The notes beneath the pieces were generated by a model. It made no database searches. It was not told the DNA's origin and saw only the letters and a list, made by a program, of their open reading frames with translations. Of a stretch of 10,306 bases of DNA, positions 1 through 10,000 are shown one piece after another. The number at the start of each line of letters is the position of its first letter. Position 1 is the first letter of the stretch. Origin of the DNA: MGBC163016 sp964518575 (lineage in GTDB: Bacteria; Actinomycetota; Coriobacteriia; Coriobacteriales; Eggerthellaceae); contig CAZFGW010000025.1 of NCBI GenBank assembly GCA_964518575.1, forward strand, positions 1 to 10,306, written 5' to 3'. Made by a program: the position numbers and the translations under genes.

Positions 1-123
1 ACGACGACCATGATGTACATGTTCGAGGGGTGCGATTACCTCACCGGCAAGAAGTCCTATGGGGATGCGGGTGATGCGGGTGGAGACGATGACTTCGACC
101 CGACGAAGCTGCCTGACTCAAGA
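1..123 (+). repeat. Tail of an upstream BspA unit (unit 0)
   Basis: The codons from base 1 read T-T-T-M-M-Y-M-F-E-G-C, a final MF repeat like those that close units 1-3. From this MF methionine (base 19) to the next NGFFW (base 157) is 46 residues. The corresponding spacings at later unit boundaries are 31, 37 and 44 residues. A linker rich in Gly, Asp and Ala (bases 61-108) follows. At least one more unit therefore lies upstream of the window. Confidence 0.75.
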
Positions 124-3100
124 GTGGACATCGGTCCTAAGATGACCAAGCTCATCAACGGATTTTTCTGGAACCGCCCAGGTGAGACGACGCCCACCTA
201 TACGCTTTCGGTGGACGTATGCGTCTGGGGAGGTCCGTTCTCATCAGCTGACCTCATGACCCGTCCCGGCTCTGAGAGTATGCTCGCAGGTACCGAGTGG
301 GCATACACCCACATGATCCGCATCATGGATGACACCGCGTTCCTCTATGTGCAAGACGGTGTCTGGGCAGCGCGGCTTTACTACCCCAAGATCAACTCAG
401 ACATCCAATATGTCGATGAAGGCTACATCGCTGAGGGTGCGATCGGATACGACGGCACGCACATGGGACATACCTACAATGGATATTCGGTGCTCTGGGG
501 TATCACCAAGCCCTCTGACCCTGATGATCCCACAACCGGAACACTCAAGATCTTCGCGGCGGATGCGGGATCGGGCCTCATGCGCGATATGGGGTCGCTC
601 GAAGACACGTTCGCTCCGTGGTCGGCAGCGGCGGGAGATCTTTGGAAGACGTTTGACAAGGTGGTTGTGGAAAACACGATCGTGGCACACGGTTCCCTTG
701 AGAACATGTTCTTCGGGTGCGCCAATGTGAACTCCTTCGATCTGAGGAATCTGATCATTTCAAGCTCGACGACATCGACCTACCAGATGTTCGCGGGATG
801 CACGGCTCTCACTGATGTGGGAGTGGTCGCTGATGGTGTCACCGATGGGCGCGGTGTGATGTTCGCAGACGGAATTGTCGAGCCCTTCGAGGGTCAGGCG
901 GCAGGCGCTGCCGTGCAGGGCTCAGCCCGCACCGATCTCAGGGGAGTGTCAGATGCGCGCTACATGTTCAAGGGTTGTACCGCTCTTGAGCGTGTCACGC
1001 TCTCCGACATGTCCGTGTCAGGCGTTGCAGCAGCCTCCTCCTCGTTCGCGAGCGGATTCGAAGGCGCGTTCGCACCAGGTGCCGAGCTCACTCTCACCGA
1101 TTCGTTCACGGCATCAGGGGCGGACCTTAGCTCCCTCGTTGCCGGATGCGACAACCTCTCCACACTCACCATGACGAATGTCGCGACCGCCACGGCTGCC
1201 AACCTTTCCACCCTTGCGCAGCGGGCAACGGGGCTCACTGATGTGACGCTCACAAACGTCGGCTCCGGCGAGAATGCCAATTTCAACAGTGCGTTCGATG
1301 GAGCATCTGTTGCGGGTGACATCACCTACACGCTCACTCGCGTAGGAGTGGGCGGTGGCGCTGACATGTCACGCATGTTCTACCGCGCGTTCACCGGCGA
1401 CATTTCTGATACGTCTTCCGTTACGTTCGTGGCGGCAGACGGCGCTCTTGGAGCAGCCACGTTCGCCCAGATGTTCGATGCGGGAGAGGGGAACCTCTCG
1501 CACATGCCGACGTTCGACCTTCGTGGTCTTCCCGGTATTGCCGTGCGCGAGGGCATGGCACCCTCGATGAGCTATATGTTCGCGCGCCAGGCCTCTCCCA
1601 CGAAGATCGTGACGGCGGCATCTGACGCCGCCTCAGCCGAGGCGAACGCGATCACGCTTCCCTACGCATGGGATACGCGCGCCGTGACCGACATGTCATA
1701 CATGTTCTACACGCTCGATGGCGTCGAGCACGTGACGCTGGATTCCATCTGCGCCAATACAAGCGGTACCGACATGGCGCACATGTTCGACTCGAGCACC
1801 AATATCAAGGACGTCGTGTTCTCGTCTAATGCCTACCCGACCGGGACCGCCAAGGGCATGGAGTACATGTTCGCGAACCTCTACAGTTTGACCAGTGCCG
1901 ACTTGCGCGGCCTTGGGACCTCCGGTGTTGCGGGCGGTGTCACCGAAGCCGGTGCGGACACGACCGGTATGGAGCATATGTGGCAGGCAAGCGCCTTCGT
2001 GCGCCGTGCGAACTCCTCCTCGCAGCCCTATGGCACGATCACGATAGGGGAAGCCTGCACGAAGCTCGTGAACGGTTTCTTCTGGCAGAGGAGCTCCGCT
2101 GATGCGGAACCCGACTACATCTTGACCGCCAATATCGATGTGTACGGTGGACCTGTCGATACGTCCTCTCTCATGATCTGTCCTGACATGGAAGGCTCCG
2201 CTTATGCGAGCACGATCGACTTGCTCGACGACACGGCAATAGACAATCGCGGGGTCTGGGTCACGCGCGGATACATGACGCTTGCGATCAATGGTGTCGT
2301 GCCCGGATCGGAATACGGACGCGTCATCGCGGGAGGTCCCTTAGGCTACAAGGGACCCTATCTGCGTCCGGGTGAGACCACCTATACGAACGACAACGGT
2401 ACTTCCGTTGCCTGGGCGCTCCGCGAGAAAGCGGGGACAACGACGCTTGTGATCTATGCGACCGATGGGTCGTTCGGTGAGATGAGGGAGTTCGGGTCCG
2501 ACGAGAGCTCGTTCGCTCCCTGGATCGAAGGCGCGGGACCCTACGCGAGTGCGTTCACGCGTGCGGTCGTGCTCGCGGCGGGAGATGGAACGAGTGCCGT
2601 CCGTGCTCATGGTTCGCTTGAGAACATGTTCTTCGGCTGCAAAGCAGCAACCGTGATCGATCTTACGAAGCTTTCCATCACGAACTCGACGCCGTCGGTG
2701 TACCAGATGTTCGCAGGTGCGTCTGCGATCGAGCGCATCCGCATTGCAACGGAAGTCGCCGATGATACGCGCACGCTCTGGCTGCCCTCTGATATGGATA
2801 CGTCAGGCGTGTTCACGGCATCGCGCATCTTCGCTGATATGGCAAGTCTTTCCGACGTGGAGCTTTCAGGGGCGGACCTCGCAGGGGATCTCACCCTCTT
2901 CGGTCGCGCGGATGTGAACGCGACCTACCTCTTCCAAAACTCGTTCACCGCACCCACAAGCGGTGGGGTTTCGACGCCCGCGACGGTGCGCATCGTGGAC
3001 GCGTTCCCCGCACCGCAAACGAATCTCTCGCGTGCCTTCGATGGTGCGACGGGTCTTGAGACGGTGTCACTCACGCGCGTGGTCACCGGAGCGAGCGCGG

Positions 3101-6100
3101 ACGCGACCTATCTCTTCGCGGGTAACGCACGGCTTCGCGATGTGACCTTGGATACGGTGGGCTCAGGAGCTGCAACGGACCTCACCGGCATCTTCTCCGG
3201 CATCTGCTCGCGTGACATGGCAGGGGCGGATGCGACGATCACGCTCACACGCGTCGGCGAAGGCGGGGGTGCGATCCTCGACCGTGCCTTCTATGGCGCG
3301 TTCGCGGACTCGACTCTGGGTGCAGACTCGCGCGTCACGATCACAAGATCAAGCGACGGACCGCGACCCTCTCTCGCATCTGCCGCAGAGATGTTCGCAG
3401 CAACGCCGGGTAATAAGACCTATCTTTCCCACATCGATCTTGTGGGACTTGGGAACGTCACCTGGTCNNNNNNNNNNNNNNNNNNNNNNNNNNNNNNNNN
3501 NNNNNNNNNNNNNNNNNNNNNNNNNNNNNNNNNNNNNNNNNNNNNNNNNNNNNNNNNNNNNNNNNNNACCGATGTGGGCCTCACCCCTGCGAACCCCGAC
3601 TCGCCCTTCATCGGAATCGCTACGGATATGAGAGCGATGTTCGCAGGGTGTGCACGTCTGTTCACCTGCGATCTTACCGGTGTGGGTACCGCTCGTATCC
3701 CGGGTGCGGGCACGGGTCTTGGCGACACGGGCATGCGCGGGATGTTCACGGGGTGTACGGTACTCACCGAAGTGCTCGCATCCGAGCGCAAGAGCGAGGA
3801 CATCAAGAGCGCACCTGTCGTGCGTATCGGCACGTCCTTCACCCGCGTGCTTAATGGCTTTTTCTGGGATCGCGAGAACACGAACACGAACCCGACGTAT
3901 GTCTTGTCATCTGTGGTGGATGTCTACGGCGGACCCACCGACGCTGCGAGCGCGACTGATGCGCTCATGCCCTGCCCGAACTTGCCGGGGTACACGTTCA
4001 TGGGTTTCGTGAACCTGGTCGATGACAAGGCGCAGGATGCACGAGGGGTGTGGGTCGATCGCGGATACATGGGTCTTGCGATCGATGGCGATATGCCCTC
4101 CGATGAGGACCTCGGAACCATGCTCGCCGGTGGCAAGATCGGTCTTGTCGGCGAGTACAATGGAGTGGAGTACGACGGCACGAGCGTGTCGTGGATGATC
4201 CGCGAGAAAGAAGGCGTGCAAACCCTTCTCATCTACCCGACCGATGGCACCTATGGTGTCATGCGCCCGCTTGGCCACTCGGCTGCCACAACTGCTCCTT
4301 GGAACGGCATCTCCGCGCTTGGGATACGCGTGGACAAGGCTGTTGTGTCCGCCACGGTTGAGGCGGCAGGGTCGGTCGAGGACATGTTCTACCTCTGCGA
4401 GGATATGACATCAGCTGACCTTAGGGGCCTTTCCATCAAAGGAGCGCAATCGGTCGTGCCCTTAACGAGCACGTATGAGATGTTCCGTGGTTGCACGTCT
4501 ATCACGTCCGTGGGCTACACGGAAGGACACGACGTGATCCTCTCCCCCTCGTGGGATTTCTCAACGCTCGTAAACGCCTCTTATATGTTCGCGGATATAC
4601 CTAAGATGGAAAGCGTGAACATCTCCGGCATGGCGGGGGACACCCGAGCTGACTTCTCCTACATGTTCAAAGGCTCGTTCACTTCCCGCTCTGATCTTCT
4701 CAACAAGGCGACAACGCTCACCTTGACCGATGTGGCAACAGGGGCGGGTGCGAACCTCTCATATCTCGCCGAAGGTGCGATCTATCTCAAGTCCGCGAAC
4801 CTCACCCGCGTGGCGACGGGACCGCGTGTGATCGATCACGGGGCAACGACGCGCGTGACGCCGACGACGCTTGAACACGCCTTCTCAGGAGCTCACATGC
4901 TCTCCCGTGTCCGCATGGATACGGTGGGCTCGGGCGAAGGCGCGTATCTCTCCTACATGTTCACCGGAGTGATCCCGGATAGGCAGGATTATTTCGAAGA
5001 GGACGCAAAGCTTGTTGTCGACTACGTGTTCGTAAACGTGGGCGCGGGAGGAGCCGCGCGGATGGACTCCATGTTCGCAGAAGCCTTCATGACAAGCCGC
5101 GAGGCGCCCAGAAGCTTGAACCCCGCGAGCAAGATCACGTTCACGCTCACCGACGAGGTGAGAGCAACTGCCAAGCCCGCAGCGACCATGCGCCAGATGT
5201 TCTCCACCAACGATGCCCGTCGTGCCTGCGCGATGCCCAAGATCGACATTTCTGGGCTTGTGGGCGTGAGGACGGATGCGGCGACGCAGGGTGAGACCGA
5301 GCCGGTGGTATCTGCCATGTTCTATGGCTGCACCGCGATCACGAGCGTTGGCTACTCACAAACATCGTCGGTCATCCTTCCGCGCGATTGGGATCTTTCA
5401 CGCACGACGAGTGCCGCGATGATGTTCGCCGAGTGCCCCGCTCTTGAGACCGTTGAGATCGTGGATTTCATGGGGCGGGAAAGTGACGCGGCATACACGG
5501 GCATTTCCGTCGTGTCCATGTTCGAGGGTGACGCGAGCTTGAAGTCGGTCTCGCTCACCTACACCGATGAAGCACGTATCGGCTCGGCATACGACATGCG
5601 CTCCATGTTCAAGGGATGCGCGAGCCTGACGTCCCTTGATATGACGGGTGTCGGAACCTCGCTCGTGTTCGTGGACACCATCGATGGCAAACAGGTCATG
5701 ACGGCAGAGCCTGACCGCTACGGAGTGTACCAAGGCGGTATGACGGGCATGTTCGAAGGTGCAAGCGCGCTTCTCGCCCGCTCAGCGAACGGGGAAGCGA
5801 CCGCGCCAACTGAGGAGGAGATCGCAGCCGGTGCGACCGCGCCCGTCGTCACGATCGGACCCGCGTTCACACGCATTCTGAACGGCTTCTTCTGGCAGAG
5901 GGATATCGCGGATGAGGCGCCTGTATACCTTGCAGGGTTCGATCTCTATGTGTATGGCGGTCCGCTTGCATCTAGCGTGGTGCCGCCTTCGAAGACCTCG
6001 GTGAACCTCATGCCTTGTCCTCAGATCGGCGGATATGAGTACAACGGCGAGCGCGTGTATCTCGTTGACGACCTTGCACAAGAGCAAGAAGAGCTTTGGG

Positions 6101-6644
6101 CTGAGTCGCACTACAAGCCCAAAAACGGCGTTGTCACGCTCACGTTCAGCGCTGACTGGACGCACTTCTTCACGGAAGCCGGATACGTCGGCGATGCGGT
6201 GCCCGCTGAGGCAACACCTGCGGTACAGCGCAAAGCGTTCCGTGCAAGCGAGTACATCTTGAACAACCAAAACGTTCCCTTCTCCAAGGGCAACGGTGAG
6301 CCGCTCTCATCTGCCGGCGTTGTCGCACCGACGACCGCGGGCTACCGCGCAGAGACCGACGAGGCGGGCGCCGTCATCTGGTACTCAGACGAGGCATGCA
6401 CGACGGTGTTCGATGGGTTCGGCAAAGACAACTACCTCGTGCCGGGATATCGCGAAGTGGACGCATCAACGCATGAGCTTGAGAGCATCGAGGGCATTGA
6501 AGGCGCAAGCGACGGTTGCCAGATCACGCTCTACTCCAAACCCGTCACGATCACCTACTCGGTGACGCTGGCGACAAAGGGTGCGGATGCGACGGTTTCC
6601 GCCGGCAAGTTCGCCTATGATGCGAACCCGGCGTTTTCAAGCGA
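1..6644 (+). CDS. Giant BspA-family (DUF285) leucine-rich repeat surface protein, N-terminal and central part, 5'-partial
   Basis: This frame is open from base 1 to the second gap and encodes about 2,180 sequenced residues. It consists of large tandem units rich in the motif x-M-F-x-G-C (about 28 xMF sites by my count), which is the hallmark of BspA-type/DUF285 leucine-rich repeats. Known members such as Tannerella BspA are secreted adhesins that bind host matrix proteins; an adhesin role here is inferred. The ATG at base 10 is not the start. The three codons before it are open, and the first residues (MMYMFEGC) match the end of a repeat unit, so the signal peptide and true start lie upstream. 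A 100-N gap at 3468-3567 lies inside the gene, and the same frame resumes after it. The frame as written continues past the second gap to a stop at 7024-7026, but those last residues are an out-of-frame reading of the InlB region and are excluded here. The gene very probably continues as the segment starting at 6745. Confidence 0.88.
124..2037 (+). repeat. BspA mega-repeat unit 1 (638 residues)
   Basis: This is the first complete unit. Landmarks in order are: I-G at 130, NGFFW at 157-171, GGP at 229-237, a DD pair at 328-333, SVLW at 487-498, a beta strand LKIFAAD from 544, and APW at 613-621. HGSLENMFFGC follows at 688-720, and then MF-type repeats run to the end. In the middle are repeats of a less usual kind (L-T-x-V-G-S-G-E-x-A and R-V-G-V-G-G-G-A at about 1255-1390). 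Classical MF repeats (SYMF, AHMF, EYMF) return at 1570-1872. The order W-x-I, TL-x-I, APW, GS-x-E-x-MF is the usual lead-in to DUF285 arrays. Confidence 0.8.
2038..3819 (+). repeat. BspA mega-repeat unit 2 (interrupted by assembly gap)
   Basis: This unit has the same landmarks in the same order as unit 1: I-G at 2044, NGFFW at 2071-2085, GGP at 2146-2154, APW at 2515-2523, HGSLENMFFGC at 2608-2640 and the R-V-G-E-G-G-G-A repeat from 3250. The distance from NGFFW to that last repeat is 1,182 bases, against 1,185 in units 1 and 3. Near LENMFFGC the DNA as well as the protein resembles unit 1. The 100-N gap removes part of the MF repeats between DLVGL (3436) and DMRAMF (3625), so the apparent unit length is too short. 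Confidence 0.8.
3468..3567. other. Assembly gap 1 (exactly 100 N)
   Basis: A run of 100 N lies within the MF repeats of unit 2. The frame on both sides is the same as written. The repeated nature of the region is the likely reason the assembly broke here. Confidence 0.97.
3820..5847 (+). repeat. BspA mega-repeat unit 3 (676 residues)
   Basis: This complete unit has I-G at 3826, NGFFW at 3853-3867, GGP at 3928-3936 and the segment G-T-S-V-S-W-M-I-R-E-K around 4180-4212. APW lies at 4294-4302, GSVEDMFYLC at 4369-4398, and the V-G-A-G-G-A-A repeat from 5038. Twelve xMF motifs can be counted, more than in the other units. It differs from unit 1 by an insertion before the last MF repeat, around 5665-5740, and by a Thr/Glu/Ala-rich linker at about 5790-5840 that leads to the next header. 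Confidence 0.8.
5848..6120 (+). repeat. Truncated unit 4: header module only
   Basis: The header repeats once more: I-G at 5854, NGFFW at 5881-5895, GGP at 5956-5964, LMPCP near 6007-6021 and LVDD-x-A near 6061-6075. Similarity to units 1-3 fades after W-A-E-S-H-Y-K-P-K-N-G (about 6097-6129). No APW and no MF repeats follow. This is the junction between the BspA half and the InlB half of the protein. Confidence 0.7.
6121..6644 (+). repeat. Divergent InlB/Flg_new-like region before gap 2
   Basis: After the truncated header the sequence becomes InlB-like. A segment reading I-W-Y-S-D-E-A-C-T-T-V-F-D (about 6379-6417), followed by I-T-L-Y-S-K-P (about 6523-6543), matches the usual end of a Listeria-Bacteroides repeat (G-W-Y-x-D-x-x-x-x-x-x-F-D ... 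I-T-L-Y-A-K-W). A new repeat appears to open with I-T-Y-S-V-T-L at about 6550 and is cut by the gap. The stretch 6121-6300 is not recognised with confidence. Confidence 0.55.
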
Positions 6645-6744
6645 NNNNNNNNNNNNNNNNNNNNNNNNNNNNNNNNNNNNNNNNNNNNNNNNNNNNNNNN
6701 NNNNNNNNNNNNNNNNNNNNNNNNNNNNNNNNNNNNNNNNNNNN
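6645..6744. other. Assembly gap 2 (exactly 100 N)
   Basis: A run of 100 N lies between two InlB-like stretches. Before it, codons start at positions of the form 3n+1; after it, at positions of the form 3n. A continuous gene needs a true gap length that leaves remainder 2 when divided by 3, and 100 leaves remainder 1. Confidence 0.97.
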
Positions 6745-7052
6745 TCCGCGACAATGTGTCGGTCTACAAGAAGACCAAGCCCGCGCGTGTGCTCGTGTTC
6801 TTCGATCCGGGTGTGGCATCGATGGAAGTGCGCAGCCAATCCTACACGTTCAAGGGTTGGGGACAAGACCCCATTCCGCTCAAGCTCGCGCACTACCAGG
6901 ACTTCAGGGGCGGATACTCCTTCCTCGGCTGGGCGACTTCGCCTGGCTCGACAACGGTGGTCTATGAGGACGAGCACGCGTTCACAGGGCCCGAGGCTGA
7001 AGCGCTTTTCGAGGGCGGGAACTTAACGAGCGTTCGCCTCTATGCGGTCTGG
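6745..7052 (+). repeat. InlB B-type repeat R1 (5' end in gap)
   Basis: The segment has two F-x-G-W cores, Y-T-F-K-G-W and Y-S-F-L-G-W-A-T, and ends in R-L-Y-A-V-W at 7035-7052. The first core may be the remains of another repeat whose start is lost in the gap. Confidence 0.65.
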
Positions 7053-10000
7053 GAGGCAGCGACCTACACGATCACGCTCCTCACCGGTGAAGGCGGATAT
7101 GCCGAGACCCCGAGCGGGTGGACCAAAGTCAAGGATGGCGAGTTCACGCGCACATACACCACCGCCGACACCATCTCACCCGGCATCGCGGTGCCTGACC
7201 CGACGAGGCGAGGCTATGACTTCATGGGTTGGAAGGGCACGGATGCGAACACCGTGCAGACTGCCTACACGGTGCCGCAAGGGACCTGGGGAGATCTCAT
7301 GCTCAGTGCCACCTGGGGCGTTATCGAGTACAAAATAGAATACGAATTCGCAGGAGGCGGCTGGGTGCCGGGCACGAAGGTGGAAGTGGGCTTCAATGCC
7401 GAGTCCGTTCCCATCACCATCCCGCAGCCGGTGCGCGCCGGATACAAGTTCCTGGGCTGGACCGGCGGATTTTTGGGCGATACCAAAGACCCCAATGTCA
7501 CGATCCCCACAGGCACGATCGGCGACCAGACGTTCAAGGCGGTCTGGGAGATCGAATGGTACAACATCCACTACCTCATGCAAGGCGGTGACTGGCCGGT
7601 TGATGGCGAGCGCGGTAAAGACAAGTACAACTACGAGAACAAGGACTACTTGATCCCGCAGCCGGTACGCACGGGATATACCTTCCGCGGTTGGACGGGG
7701 GACAATGGCTCGACCCCGGATCCCAACGTCACCATCTATGCCCAGTCCACAGGGGACAAGACCTATACGGCGAACTGGAAAGAGGATGACTACAATCTTG
7801 TGTTCGATCTGGACGGAGGCGAGTGGCCACGCGATCCGCTCACGGGTGAACCTGCAGCGCCACAGCAGAAGTACACCTATGCCACCCCTGACATCACGAT
7901 CGGCGAGCTTGCACCGCGTGCAGGATATACGTTCGGCGGCTGGGCGGGACCGGGGCTCTCGTCCACGAACCCCCCCAAATCCTTCACCATCCCGCAGCAC
8001 TCAACCGGGGACCGCGCATACACCGCTATCTGGATCGCGGATAGGTTCAAGATCCGCTTCCAGACCGATGGCGGTACGGCAACGACCACCCTTCCCGAAT
8101 ACGACGTCACGGGAGACAAGTACCAGACCTACCGCTTGACGCTGCCGAGCGATGTGAAGAAGCATGGCTACCTCCTTGCTGGCTGGGGCGTTGAAGCGGG
8201 AGCGATGGATGCAGGCAAGACCTACTGGACCGTGGACGAGCGACCGGGTCTGCCGGCGCTGTTCGGGGCGGGAGCCAAAAACGACGCTGAGGGGTATCTC
8301 AACCTCGTTGCCCAGTGGGCGAGCGCCGAGCGTGCGATCAACTACCATGCGTTCGGTGGAGCGGTGGACGCGAGCGCTCCAGCGTTCTTCTATGCGGGAG
8401 AGGGCATTGACCTCACGGGTGTTGGTGCTACATGGTCCGACGGCGTGATCGCCTACACGTTCGCTGGTTGGTATGAGGATCCCGAGTACAAGGGAGAGGC
8501 GGTTGTATCCATCCCGACGGATCGCATGACGCCGATCGATCTTTATGCCAAGTGGACGGCGAAGGTGGTCTATCGGGACAACCTGCCTAGTGTGGACAAG
8601 GACCTCGTAAGTGGTATGCCCGCGGATGGCAAGGTCGTCACCTGGATGCCGACAGGCGCATACCTCGATGTGTTCGAGAACCCCTATGCGCTCGACTTCT
8701 CACACCTTGCGTGGAGTGTCGCAACCGAAGAGCCGACGACTCCGGGTATGTATGCATTCGATGCTTGGAATACGACCTCTTCCGGAAGTGGCAAGACGCT
8801 TGTCCCCGGAGCACGGGTGGAAGAGAACATTGCACCCAATGCAAGTGGAGAGATCGAGCTCTTCGCTACCTGGACACCGGGAACCTACGCGATCACGTTC
8901 GCGGCTGGCGAGTATGAAGGTAGGGACCTGTCAGATGTGGTCGAAGGACTGCCTGTCCGGATGGATAATCTCGCCTACGCGGGTGCCTGGGATGTGCCCT
9001 CCCAGATGCCGAGTGCACCTTGGGTCGTGGACGGAGAAGAAGATGAGCTTCTCTTCCTCGGCTGGGCGACTGAGTCAGGTGCAGAAGCTGCCACGTTCGC
9101 AACCGGAGCCCATATCACCGATGAAGCGGCGTGCAGGCTCGCACGGGAGGGAGATGCGTTCAACACAAGCGTCACCCTCTACGCGGTCTGGGCATATGCG
9201 GCATACGCGGCTCATCTCGATCCGCAAGGAGGGTCCCTCAAGAGTGGGCTTTCTGCTGATGCTGCCACGCTCACGCCGGCGGAGGGGTCGAGTGTGATCA
9301 CCACACCTGACACCTCAAGCGTTCCTTTCGAGCGCGAAGGATATGTGCATATCGGTTGGACCCGTACGAAGAACGGTCCTGGGGAACTCATAGCACCGGG
9401 GACGAACATCGATCTTGCCTCTGATAAGAAGATCACGCTCTACTCGGTCTGGGAAGCAGTGACCTACCGGGTGGAGTTCATAGGCGCTGCACGTACTGCC
9501 TACGACAAAGATGGCAACATCATAGACATCACGCCCGATACGACGGAAGTCTATCGTCAGAATGACACGACCTATGATGCAACTGACGGCATCCCGATGC
9601 CGCGCCAAGATGGCACGCTCGTATCCCCCGGCATGACGCTTGAGGCCTGGGCGACCGATTTGAACGGTACGACGACGTATGCGGCAGGCACGAAGGTGAT
9701 GATCGCTGACATCGTCTCTGCTATCGCGAAGGATACGGGAGTGATACCACCGTATACCGAGATCACGGAGGACAACAAGACGATCAGAGTCGTGAAGCTC
9801 TACGGCACGTGGTCGGCACGCTTGCAAGGAACGGTACCGTCTTCGCTCGTGTTCATGATCAATACCGGCAACGGTGAGATCGAGCCTGTCGAGGCATCCA
9901 TGAAGTCGCAGACCGCGCGTCCGATCGAGGTCGCCAAGTTCTCCACGTCGATCAATGCTGACGCGCTCCGCCGTTTCTTCCCGGATGCACGCGACAACGA

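Noticed and set aside
1..6120. CRISPR array or short DNA tandem repeat as the cause of the repetitive look
   Set aside because: The repetition is at protein level with a period near 2 kb and variable DNA. There are no identical short repeats with regular spacers.
6756..6758. GTG as the start of a separate InlB-repeat gene
   Set aside because: In-frame sequence is open upstream to the gap edge and belongs to the same repeat, and no ribosome binding site is visible. A start within the gap remains possible but is less likely than one continuous gene.
10..7026. A single 2,338-residue protein starting at ATG 10 and stopping at 7026
   Set aside because: ATG 10 is internal to a repeat that is open to base 1, and the residues after 6744 in this frame are an out-of-frame, Arg/Ser-rich reading of the InlB region.
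7176..8000. 274-codon open frame on the - strand
   Set aside because: It lies antisense to clear InlB repeats R2-R5. The codon pattern of the repeats explains the absence of stops.
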